A stretch of DNA of 39,744 nt from Mycobacterium sp. ACS4331 (GTDB lineage Bacteria; Actinomycetota; Actinomycetes; Mycobacteriales; Mycobacteriaceae): assembly GCF_001667265.1 (NCBI RefSeq), contig NZ_LZHW01000095.1, positions 1 to 39,744 of the forward strand. Reading direction: 5' to 3'. The position numbers and the translations under genes are program-made. The first letter of the stretch is position 1; each line of letters begins with the position of its first letter. Positions 24,678 to 34,841 of this stretch are shown in pieces. Below the pieces are notes generated by a model. The model made no database searches and was not told the DNA's origin. It worked only from the letters and a program-made list of their open reading frames with translations.

Positions 24678-26177
24678 CGGCAGGCGCAGGGTGAACACCG
24701 TGTTCCCCGGCCTGCTGTCCACCGTGATCTGCCCGTCGTGGGCCTTCACGACGGCCCACACGATCGCCAGGCCCAGCCCGGTGCTGCCCCCGTTGCGGGA
24801 CCGCGACGAGTCACCGCGGGCGAAGCGTTCGAAGACCTCGGACTGCAGTTCCACCGGAATGCCGGGCCCGTCGTCGCTCACCCGGATCTCGGCGTGACCG
24901 TCGGGCGAGGCGCTCAACGACACGACGACGGTGGTGCCGGCCGGCGTGTGGACTCGGGCGTTGGCCAGCAGATTCGCCAGCACCTGATGCAGTCGGGCGT
25001 GGTCACCGATCACCACCACCGGCTCGTCGGGCAGATCCAGGTTCCACTCGTGGTCGGGTCCGGCGATGTGGGCATCGGCCACGGTGTCGACCGCCAACTG
25101 CGACAGGTCGACCTCTTCGCGGTCCAGTGGCCGGCCGGAGTCCAGCCGGGCCAGCAGCAGCAGGTCCTCGACCAGATTGGTCATCCGCTCGGCCTCGGAA
25201 GCGACCCGCCCCATGGCGTGGGCGACCTCGTCGGGCACCTGATCCCGGAGGCGCTGCGCCAGTTCGGTGTAGCCGCGGATCGCGGTCAGCGGCGTACGCA
25301 GTTCATGACTGGCGTCGGCGACGAACTGCCGCACCCGGGTCTCACTGGCCTGGCGGGTCGACAGCGCGGTGGAGATGTGGTCGAGCATCCGGTTGAGCGC
25401 CGACCCCATCTGTCCCACTTCGGTGTGGGGATTGGCGTCGGGTTCGGGCACTCGCACGGGCAGTTCGACCTCGCCGCGATCCAGCGGCAGGTTGGCCACC
25501 TGGCGCGCTGTGGCCGCGACGCGGTTCAGGGGCGCCAGCGAGCGTCGCGTGATGACGACGCCCAGGATGGTCGCCGTGACGAGTGCCGTGCCCGCCACCA
25601 CCACCATGATCAGCAGGACCCGCAGCATGGTCTCGTTGACGTCGTCCATCGGCAGACCCGTGACGACGATGTCGCCGGTGCGACTGTGGGTCGCGACCAG
25701 TCGATAGCCGCCCAACCCGTCCAGGTCGACCGTGACCGGCGGCCGACGCGGCGGCACGTCGAGCACCTGTCCGATCGCGGTGTCCGAGAGGGCTCCGCGT
25801 TCACCGTCCCTCGTGAGCACGCCGGCCTCCACGCCGCGGGAGTTCTCCACGAGTGCGATCAGCCCGACCGGCTGGCCCGGCGCGTCGAGGAAATCCGGTC
25901 CGGGGCCGGGCATCCTGATCGGACGCAGGTCACCGGGGCGCGGACGGGGTGGCGGCAGGCCGGCCATCAACGCCGAGCGATGCGAGGCGTCGGTCAGGTT
26001 CTGGTCGAGTTGGGTGATCAGGTACTGCCGCAGGGCCAGTTCCGTCGCGCCGCCGATGCCGATGCAGACCAACGCCAGCAGCAGCACCTGGCCGATGACG
26101 AGCCGGGACTGCAGCGACCACGCGCTCGGTGTCCGCCAGCGGGGGCGCCGCGCGTCAGGGGGCGGGCTTGAGGACAT
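24660..26177 (-). CDS. tcrY: Sensor histidine kinase of the TcrXY two-component system
   Basis: A 505-residue membrane kinase. Helix 1 is at about residues 26-48, an extracytoplasmic sensor region at about 50-182 contains a proline-rich stretch (PPPRPRPGDLRPIRMPGPGP), and helix 2 is at about 184-210. A HAMP domain follows, then the dimerisation/phosphoacceptor helix with H291 in ADASHELRTPLTAIRGY. The ATPase domain has the N box LANLLANARVH, the G1 box SDDGPGIP and the G2 box GGSTGLGLAIV. The ATG at 26177 overlaps the tcrX 3' end by 23 nt. Pairing and synteny support TcrY (Rv3764c). The signal is unknown. Confidence 0.92.
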   Translation of the reverse strand: MSSSPPPDARRPRWRTPSAWSLQSRLVIGQVLLLALVCIGIGGATELALRQYLITQLDQNLTDASHRSALMAGLPPPRPRPGDLRPIRMPGPGPDFLDAPGQPVGLIALVENSRGVEAGVLTRDGERGALSDTAIGQVLDVPPRRPPVTVDLDGLGGYRLVATHSRTGDIVVTGLPMDDVNETMLRVLLIMVVVAGTALVTATILGVVITRRSLAPLNRVAATARQVANLPLDRGEVELPVRVPEPDANPHTEVGQMGSALNRMLDHISTALSTRQASETRVRQFVADASHELRTPLTAIRGYTELAQRLRDQVPDEVAHAMGRVASEAERMTNLVEDLLLLARLDSGRPLDREEVDLSQLAVDTVADAHIAGPDHEWNLDLPDEPVVVIGDHARLHQVLANLLANARVHTPAGTTVVVSLSASPDGHAEIRVSDDGPGIPVELQSEVFERFARGDSSRSRNGGSTGLGLAIVWAVVKAHDGQITVDSRPGNTVFTLRLPLTAGT

Positions 26178-26889
26178 ACCCCGCCCCGCGCAGCGTGTGG
26201 ATCATCGGCGGCCTGCCGTTGTCGATCTTCTTGCGCAGGTAGGAGATGTACAGCTCGACGATGTTGGATCGGCCGCCGAAGTCATAGCTCCACACCCGGT
26301 CCAGAATCTGCGCCTTGGACAGCACCCGCTTGGAGTTGCGCATCATGAAACGCAGCAGTTCGAACTCCGTCGAGGTCAGTGTGATGGGGTCGCCGCCGCG
26401 GGTCACCTCGTGGCTGTCCTCATCGAGCACGAGGTCGCCGACGACGATCTGCGCGCCACTGTCCTCGGTCGTCACACCGGTGCGGCGCAGCAGGGCCCGC
26501 AGACGCAGAACCACCTCCTCGATGCTGAACGGCTTGGTGACGTAGTCGTCGCCGCCCGCGGTCAGGCCCGCGATCCGGTCCTCGACCGCGTCCTTGGCGG
26601 TCAGCAGCAGCACCGGCAGGCTGGGGTTCTGTTCCCGCAGGCGACGCAGCACGTCGAGACCGCTCATGTCCGGCAGCATGACGTCGAGCACCACGACGTC
26701 GGGCCGCGCGGTGCGCGCCGCGCTGATGGCGCTGGCCCCGTCGTTCGCGGTGGTGATCTCCCAGCCCTCGTAGCGCAGCGCCATGGAGACCATCTCGGCG
26801 AGGACGGTCTCGTCGTCGACGACGAGCACACTGATCGGACTGCCGTCGGGTCGCCGCATCACGACGCGTTCGGGCGCTGGTGATGTCAT
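26155..26889 (-). CDS. tcrX: OmpR/PhoB-family response regulator TcrX
   Basis: A 244-residue DNA-binding regulator. The receiver domain is at about residues 19-133, with acidic pair D25-D26, phosphoacceptor D69 in VVLDVMLPD, T97 and K119. A winged-helix domain at about 145-243 ends in HTLRGAGYVLKPAP. The recognition-helix region (RSNIVELYISYLRKKID) closely resembles that of PhoP, which fits the PhoP-like boxes nearby. The ATG at 26889 has a possible -10 (AATACT) ending 7 nt upstream, suggesting a leaderless mRNA, and a regulatory box 44 nt upstream. It is the first gene of the tcrX-tcrY-glycosyltransferase run and is likely autoregulated. Confidence 0.93.
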   Translation of the reverse strand: MTSPAPERVVMRRPDGSPISVLVVDDETVLAEMVSMALRYEGWEITTANDGASAISAARTARPDVVVLDVMLPDMSGLDVLRRLREQNPSLPVLLLTAKDAVEDRIAGLTAGGDDYVTKPFSIEEVVLRLRALLRRTGVTTEDSGAQIVVGDLVLDEDSHEVTRGGDPITLTSTEFELLRFMMRNSKRVLSKAQILDRVWSYDFGGRSNIVELYISYLRKKIDNGRPPMIHTLRGAGYVLKPAP

Positions 26890-26933
26890 ATGTTCCAGTA
26901 TTCACGTGCCGATGGGCCGGTTCTGTGTCGAAC

Positions 26934-26951
26934 CTATGAGCGCGCTGTGAG
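26934..26951 (-). promoter_or_regulatory. TcrX/PhoP-type direct-repeat box upstream of tcrX
   Basis: On the plus strand it reads CTATGAG-CGCG-CTGTGAG (11-bp period). In gene sense it is CTCACAG-CGCG-CTCATAG. It is 44 nt from the tcrX ATG at 26889 and about 70 nt from the divergent start at 27022, so it could act on both. It points to autoregulation of tcrXY. Confidence 0.68.
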
Positions 26952-27021
26952 ACCCGGCGACTCACGTGTCGCTGATCACCCGCACAGCCGGGACACAGCT
27001 TCGTCGTCGACCGTGGTGGGC

Positions 27022-27516
27022 ATGAGCGACGCAGGACAGGTCTGGGGTGAGCCGTCGGCGCCCTGGTCGACCAACAGGACACTGGGTGCCGTCGGCATCG
27101 CCGTGGTGCTCGCCGCGGCCGGTGCGGCGGTCATCTACGCGGCCGATTCCGGTGGCGCCTCCGCCGGTCCCGGCTTCGGCCCGCCCGGCGGTCCGCCCGG
27201 CGCTGGTCCGGGTTTCGGCGGGCCGGGCGGCGCCGGGAGCCGCGACGCCGACCTGCCCACGGCTCTGCACGGCGAGTTCGTGGTGTCCGACGGCAAGGGC
27301 ACCTTCACGACGCAGCTGACCCAGACCGGCACCGTCACCGACATCTCCGACACCGCGATCACCGCGCGCAGCGCGGACGGCTTCACCCGCACCTACGTCA
27401 TCAGCACCGAGACACGGCAGTCGCGCGACGGCGTGCGCACAGGACAGACCGCGACCATTCGCGCCGTCGACAGGGACGGCACTCCCACCGCGACGGCGAT
27501 CTCCGCGCAGCGCTGA
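27022..27516 (+). CDS. Membrane-anchored DUF5666-like protein
   Basis: A 164-residue protein. A short cytoplasmic N-terminus is followed by one membrane helix at about residues 23-41 (LGAVGIAVVLAAAGAAVIYAA), a glycine/proline-rich extracytoplasmic linker at about 45-72 (GFGPPGGPPGAGPGFGGPGG), and a small beta domain with GTVTDISDTAITARSADGFTRTY, which resembles DUF5666/OB-like repeats. The function is unknown. The ATG at 27022 gives a normal membrane-protein N-terminus; a longer reading would cover the tcrX promoter. It is divergent from tcrX, with the regulatory box between them, so it may be part of the same regulon. Confidence 0.78.
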   Translation: MSDAGQVWGEPSAPWSTNRTLGAVGIAVVLAAAGAAVIYAADSGGASAGPGFGPPGGPPGAGPGFGGPGGAGSRDADLPTALHGEFVVSDGKGTFTTQLTQTGTVTDISDTAITARSADGFTRTYVISTETRQSRDGVRTGQTATIRAVDRDGTPTATAISAQR

Positions 27517-27593
27517 CGGGGCCGACAGTCGCCGGGGCCGGGGGTCCCGCTCCTGAACCACCCACCTCGAACAGGGGCCAACCAACCATCCGG

Positions 27594-27599
27594 TAGGTT
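27594..27599 (+). promoter_or_regulatory. Candidate -10 element (TAGGTT) of the fadE36 operon
   Basis: TAGGTT fits TANNNT and ends 8 nt before the GTG at 27608, consistent with a leaderless transcript. It lies at the end of a 91-bp spacer that otherwise shows nothing clear. Confidence 0.45.
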
Positions 27600-27607
27600 T
27601 ACCCGGC

Positions 27608-28633
27608 GTGGACGACCTCGCGAAGATCGCCGACTGGATGTCGGACCGAGGCCTCGGTGACGGGCCTCTGGAGAACATCACCGAGATCACCGGCGGCACC
27701 CAGAACATCATGCTGCGGTTCGAGCGGGCGGGTCGGCCCTACGTCTTCCGCCGCGGCCCGCAGCACCTGCGGCCCATCAGCAACAAGGTCATCCTGCGGG
27801 AGACCAAGGTGCTCACGGCCCTGGGCGCCACCGACGTCCCGCATCCGCACCTGATCGCCGCATGCGAGGACACCTCGGTGCTCGGTGACGCCGTGTTCTA
27901 CCTGATGGAGCCCATCGAGGGTTTCAACGCCGGCGCTGAGCTGCCGGAGCCGCACGCCTCCGACGCAGGCATGCGGTTCCAGATGGGCCTGTCGATGGCC
28001 GACGCGCTGGCCCGCCTGGGCGCGGTTGACCATGTCGCCGTCGGCCTGGCCGACTACGGGAAACCCGACGGTTTTCTGGAACGCCAGGTGCCGCGGTGGC
28101 TGTCCGAACTCGAGTCCTACTCGGCGCTGGAGAGCTACGCCGGACCGCAGATCGGCGACGTCGACGGGGTGGCGAAGTGGCTGCAGGAACGCCTGCCCAC
28201 CGACTGGAAACCCGGCATCATGCACGGCGATTACCACGCCGCCAACGTCATGTTCTCCAAGACCGGACCCGATGTCGTGGCCATCGTCGACTGGGAGATG
28301 TCGACCATCGGCGACCCGCTTCTGGACCTCGGCTGGATGGTGGCGACCTGGCATGACGGCTCGGGCGACGTGCTCAACCACGCGCTGAGCCAGGCCGGCG
28401 GCCTGTGCACCCCGGCCGACCTGATCGACCGCTACGCGCAGAACACCACGCGGGACCTCAGCGGAATCAACTGGTATGCCGTCATGGCCTGCTTCAAGCT
28501 CGGCATCATCCTCGAGGGCACGTACGCGCGCGCGGGCGCCGGTCTGGCCCCCAAGGACGTCGGCGACCTCCTGCATGCGGCCACCCTGCTGTTGTTCGAA
28601 CGAGCCCAACGACTGATGGACGGTGAACAGTGA
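27608..28633 (+). CDS. fadE36: APH-fold kinase (annotated FadE36 in mycobacteria)
   Basis: A 341-residue protein. Despite the fadE name used for its M. tuberculosis counterpart Rv3761c, it has no acyl-CoA dehydrogenase sequence. It carries the aminoglycoside phosphotransferase/ACAD10-11 N-terminal kinase fold: the catalytic loop HGDYHAAN at 206-213 (D208) and the metal-binding DWEMSTIGDPLLDLGW starting at D228. In ACAD11 and in bacterial LvaA this domain phosphorylates the hydroxyl of 4-hydroxyacyl-CoAs. The start is GTG at 27608. Its stop overlaps the GTG of the dehydrogenase gene, so the two products are made together. Confidence 0.9.
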   Translation: MDDLAKIADWMSDRGLGDGPLENITEITGGTQNIMLRFERAGRPYVFRRGPQHLRPISNKVILRETKVLTALGATDVPHPHLIAACEDTSVLGDAVFYLMEPIEGFNAGAELPEPHASDAGMRFQMGLSMADALARLGAVDHVAVGLADYGKPDGFLERQVPRWLSELESYSALESYAGPQIGDVDGVAKWLQERLPTDWKPGIMHGDYHAANVMFSKTGPDVVAIVDWEMSTIGDPLLDLGWMVATWHDGSGDVLNHALSQAGGLCTPADLIDRYAQNTTRDLSGINWYAVMACFKLGIILEGTYARAGAGLAPKDVGDLLHAATLLLFERAQRLMDGEQ

Positions 28634-29808
28634 TCGATTTCGAGATTCCGGCCGAGACGGCCGCGCTGCGCGACCAGATCCGCGCGTTCGTCACCGACAA
28701 GATCGTCCCGTACGAGTCCGATCCGCGCCTGACGCGGCACGGCCCGAACGAGGAGATGCGCGCCGAGATGGTCGAACTGGCCCGCGAGGCCGGTCTGTTG
28801 ACCTTCCAGGCGCCCGCGCGCTTCGGGGGCCGCGAACCCTCGCACGTCGAGCAGGCCGTGCTGTTCGAGGCCGCGGGCTGGTCCACGCTGGGCCCCGTCG
28901 CGCTCAACTGTGCGGCCCCGGACGAGGGAAACATGTTCCTGCTCTCCAAGATCGCCAATGAGCAGCAGGTGGAGAAGTTCCTGGTGCCCGTGATCGAGGG
29001 ACGGCAGCGTTCGGTGTTCGCGATGACCGAACCCGACGGTGCGGGCTCCGACCCGAACCAGTTGAAGACCGAGGCGGTGTTCGACGGCAGCGACTACGTC
29101 ATCAACGGCCGCAAGTGGCTCATCACCGGCGCCAACGGTGCGCGCACCTGGATCGTCATGGCCCGCGTCGCCCCCAATGAGCACGGCGCGGACGGCCCGA
29201 CACTGTTCCTGTGCGACGGGGACACCCCGGGCATCGAGATCGAGCGGGTCATGGACACCATGGACCGCAATTACGTCGAGGGCCACGGTGTTGTGGTGTT
29301 CAACGACCTGCGCCTGCCGGCGTCGGCGGTGCTGGGCGAGGTGGGCCAAGCGCTGCGCTACGCCCAGCTTCGGTTGGCTCCCGCGCGCCTGACGCACTGC
29401 ATGCGCTGGCTGGGTGCGGCATCACGCGCGCAGTCCATCGCGATCGAACATGCCCGCACCCGAACGGGTTTCGGCAAGCCGCTGGCCGAACACCAGGGTG
29501 TCGGGTTCATGATCGCCGACAACGAGATCGCGCTCCAGCAGTGCCGTCTGGCGATCTGGTGGGCCTGCTGGACACTGGATTCCGGCGCCAAGGGCCGTCA
29601 TGAGAGTTCGATGGTCAAGGCCATGGTCTCCGAGGAACTGTTCAAGGTCGCCGACCGCTGCGTGCAGATCCTCGGCGGAATGGGCATCTCCGACGAGACG
29701 CCGGTTGCCATGATCTTCTCAGACATGCGGGCCTTCCGGCTTTACGACGGCCCGACCGAAGTGCACAAGTACGCCATCTCCCGCCAAGTGTTGAGGAATC
29801 CGAAGTGA
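28630..29808 (+). CDS. Acyl-CoA dehydrogenase, ACAD11-like
   Basis: A 392-residue flavoprotein with the full acyl-CoA dehydrogenase fold: FAMTEPDGAGSDPNQL and KWLITGANGA in the FAD-binding middle domain, and a C-terminal helical domain with VQILGGMGISDETPV. At the position of the usual catalytic glutamate (YEG in MCAD) it has D373 in LYDGPTEVHK. This DGPxEVH signature is what I recall from ACAD10/11 and fits a partner of the kinase upstream. It may therefore act on phosphorylated 4-hydroxyacyl-CoA rather than in ordinary beta-oxidation. The GTG at 28630 overlaps the kinase stop. Confidence 0.9.
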   Translation: MIDFEIPAETAALRDQIRAFVTDKIVPYESDPRLTRHGPNEEMRAEMVELAREAGLLTFQAPARFGGREPSHVEQAVLFEAAGWSTLGPVALNCAAPDEGNMFLLSKIANEQQVEKFLVPVIEGRQRSVFAMTEPDGAGSDPNQLKTEAVFDGSDYVINGRKWLITGANGARTWIVMARVAPNEHGADGPTLFLCDGDTPGIEIERVMDTMDRNYVEGHGVVVFNDLRLPASAVLGEVGQALRYAQLRLAPARLTHCMRWLGAASRAQSIAIEHARTRTGFGKPLAEHQGVGFMIADNEIALQQCRLAIWWACWTLDSGAKGRHESSMVKAMVSEELFKVADRCVQILGGMGISDETPVAMIFSDMRAFRLYDGPTEVHKYAISRQVLRNPK

Positions 29809-29884
29809 GCCGAGTCGACGATGCGGGGCTGGGGTCCCCTGCCAACAGGGGCGGAACGAGCCCCGAGGAGGAGCGAGGAAACCG

Positions 29885-30646
29885 ATGAGCATCCTGGATC
29901 TGTTCAAGCTCGACGGCAAGGTGGTCATCGTCACCGGGGCCTCCTCCGGTCTCGGTGTGTCCTTCGCCCAGGCCTTCGCCGAGGCCGGCGCCGACGTCGC
30001 GCTTGGGGCGCGTCGCGTCGAGAAGATGGCCAGCACGGCGGCTCTCGTGGAGGACGCCGGTCGGCGGGCACTGACGGTGCAGACCGACGTCGCCGACCCG
30101 GCGCAGTGCCAGGGGTTGGTCGATGCCGCGATGGAGACGTTCGGCCGGGTCGACGTGCTGATCAACAACGCCGGGGTGGGGACCGCGGTGCCGGCCACCC
30201 GTGAGACCCCGGACGAGTTCCGCAGGGTCATCGACGTCAACCTCAACGGCTCGTACTGGATGGCACAGGCCTGCGGGCGGGTGATGGAGCCCGGCAGCTC
30301 GATCATCAACATCGCCAGCATTCTGGGCATCACCACGGCCCAGCTGCCGCAGGCCGCCTACGCCGCCTCGAAGGCCGGTGTCATCGGTCTGACCCGCGAC
30401 CTCGCCCAGCAGTGGGGCGGGCGCAAGGGGATTCGGGTCAACGCCCTGGCACCGGGGTTCTTCATGTCGGAGATGACCGACGAATACAAACCCGGCTACC
30501 TGGACTCGCAGATGCCCCGGGTGGTGCTGGGCCGCACCGGTGATCCGGTCGAGCTGGCGGCCACCGCGGTGTGGCTGGCCTCGCCCGCCGGGGGCTATGT
30601 GGTGGGCCAGACCGTCGCCGTCGACGGCGGCATCACGATCACCTGA
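29885..30646 (+). CDS. Short-chain dehydrogenase/reductase (SDR)
   Basis: A 253-residue classical SDR. The cofactor loop is TGASSGLG near residues 18-25, NNAGVG follows, the catalytic serine is in IINIAS and the YxxxK pair is YAASK. The C-terminal VDGGITIT is typical. It probably interconverts a hydroxy- and keto-acyl substrate with NAD(P). The ATG at 29885 is preceded by a purine-rich GAGGAGGAGCGAGG ribosome-binding region. It follows the ACAD gene by 76 bp on the same strand and is followed by a strong terminator, so it likely belongs to the kinase/ACAD operon. Confidence 0.92.
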   Translation: MSILDLFKLDGKVVIVTGASSGLGVSFAQAFAEAGADVALGARRVEKMASTAALVEDAGRRALTVQTDVADPAQCQGLVDAAMETFGRVDVLINNAGVGTAVPATRETPDEFRRVIDVNLNGSYWMAQACGRVMEPGSSIINIASILGITTAQLPQAAYAASKAGVIGLTRDLAQQWGGRKGIRVNALAPGFFMSEMTDEYKPGYLDSQMPRVVLGRTGDPVELAATAVWLASPAGGYVVGQTVAVDGGITIT

Positions 30647-30670
30647 GCGCACGCGTCCACAGCACACAGA

Positions 30671-30702
30671 ACTGCGGCCCGGTCTTTCGCCCGGGCCGCA
30701 GT
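30671..30702. terminator. Strong hairpin between SDR and PGRS-like gene ends
   Basis: ACTGCGGCCCGG (30671-30682) and CCGGGCCGCAGT (30691-30702) form a perfect 12-bp stem with an 8-nt loop. It sits in the middle of the 82-bp gap between two convergent genes. There is no long T-run on either side (only GTATT downstream on the plus strand), so it may act in both directions as a GC-type terminator. Confidence 0.75.
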
Positions 30703-30728
30703 CCTGTATTGCGTTGCCGTACCGGCAG

Positions 30729-33668
<2,940 letters not shown>

Positions 33669-34392
33669 ATGAAAGATCCCCGATCCCTTCGTTTTCCAGC
33701 CAGCCCTCGGCACATCCCGCGACCTGGTCAGGTGTCCAGCTAAGTTCGTTCGAGTTTGTATCACGCAACTTCGGGACCGGTCTCGGATATTTTCCAAAGC
33801 GATAATAATTCCGAATTTCGCTACCGCCGGTCCGGCTACAGGAATGACACCCGTCAAGAAATCGCCCGCCACAACAGGGCAGCAACGTGGACCTCTTTCA
33901 CACTTACACTCGTCGAACCGATACCCAAACATGCTGGTAGTCGGGTTCCACTTGCCCGTCAGCCCGCAGATCTTCCGCCCGAGATCCAACCCGACCGTGA
34001 GGTCTCGTGTATCGCATCAGGCAATTCCAGCAAACCTGGCTTTGTTCACATGACAGCCCATTCACAGGAGGCGAGGGCAAACCAGCAGGAACGGCTCCAC
34101 ACCGGCATTCCGGCTGAAAATTTTTAGATTCATTTATGGAGCAAACCCTTCAGAACGGTTGCGGGTGACGCGTTCTCGGCTGCCACTCGGCGGCTCACAA
34201 TCTGTCAGGAGACGGCCCTCGGCCGCAGATTCGTGGTGTTGGTGGCACCCAGAACAATCGATCTCACCGGGGTGGGTACGGCCGGGACAGTAGGTCCGCA
34301 CGCCGAATTCCTTCGAATCCCGTATGCCCGGAATCACGCGCATTGTCGAAGACTGTCGCCTCGCATCCGCGCCCGGTGTGTACCTTGAGCCG
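33669..34392. other. Long spacer (about 720 bp) without a convincing gene
   Basis: No reading frame here has mycobacterial codon character. The stretches near 33780-33830 and 34115-34140 are noticeably A+T-rich compared with the rest of the window (for example GATAATAATTCCGAATTTCG and AAAATTTTTAG). It must contain the promoter of the PGRS-like gene on the minus strand and that of the gene at 34393 on the plus strand. It could carry long untranslated leaders or a small RNA, but I see no structure that proves one. Confidence 0.6.
34381..34386 (+). promoter_or_regulatory. Candidate -10 element (TACCTT), leaderless
   Basis: TACCTT fits TANNNT and ends 6 nt before the GTG at 34393. This supports that start codon over the longer reading from 34324. 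Confidence 0.45.
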
Positions 34393-34752
34393 GTGATAGT
34401 CACTGGTGCACTGCTTGCCGAGTCCGCGTCCGTCGTCGACAACAAGCTCAACATCGAGGGCGGCGTGGTCAGCGCCTGCAAGGTCGGACCGGAGCGCACG
34501 GCGCTCGCCACGCTCGTCGTGTTGCTCCAACCCGAAGCGAACGACCAGGACCCGAAGATCACGGTCAAGATCGTCGATCCCGCCGGGAACTCCAACGAGG
34601 CCCAGCTCGACGTCCCTTCCTTCAGCCTGGGCGGCGAGGTCGGCTTCGTCTTCTTTCCCATGCAGATCCCCCTGCCCCTCGATGGCCGCTACTCGATCTC
34701 GGCGAGCAGCGATCACGGGTTCGTCTCTCTGCCCCTGAACGTGAGCAGCTGA
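34393..34752 (+). CDS. Small beta-sandwich-like protein, DUF6941-like
   Basis: A 119-residue protein starting VIVTGALLAESASVVDNKLN and continuing with GGVVSACKVG, VKIVDPAGN, and a final region of alternating strands ending SLPLNVSS. The opening 'ALLxxxA...DxKLNxxGG' pattern is what I associate with the DUF6941 family of unknown function. The assignment is from memory of the motif only. There is no signal peptide. GTG at 34393 is chosen because of the -10 element 6 nt upstream. It stands alone on the plus strand. Confidence 0.7.
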   Translation: MIVTGALLAESASVVDNKLNIEGGVVSACKVGPERTALATLVVLLQPEANDQDPKITVKIVDPAGNSNEAQLDVPSFSLGGEVGFVFFPMQIPLPLDGRYSISASSDHGFVSLPLNVSS

Positions 34753-34828
34753 CAGCGCTGTTGGGATCGCACTGAGGGCGGCTGCCTGTCGCATTTCCCG
34801 CCACCAGTGCGGTCGGGGTGTCTGCGCG

Positions 34829-34834
34829 TACCGT
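34829..34834 (+). promoter_or_regulatory. Candidate -10 element (TACCGT), leaderless
   Basis: TACCGT ends 7 nt before the ATG at 34842. The position argues for that ATG rather than the in-frame GTG at 34818, which lies upstream of this element. Confidence 0.5.
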
Positions 34835-34841
34835 CGATCGC

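Noticed and set aside
24616..24759. ATG start at 24759 for the proximal GT39 gene
   Set aside because: It would overlap the tcrY 3' end by 100 nt and add a Gly/Arg/His-rich leader; the box spacing supports GTG 24615.
29809..29884. Possible separate promoter or small RNA between the ACAD and SDR genes
   Set aside because: The 76-bp gap shows only a purine-rich ribosome-binding region and a weak GC hairpin; nothing specific can be supported.
33844..34053. Small plus-strand open frame (69 codons) in the long spacer
   Set aside because: Codon use is unlike the neighbouring genes, with no ribosome-binding site, -10 element or recognisable motif.
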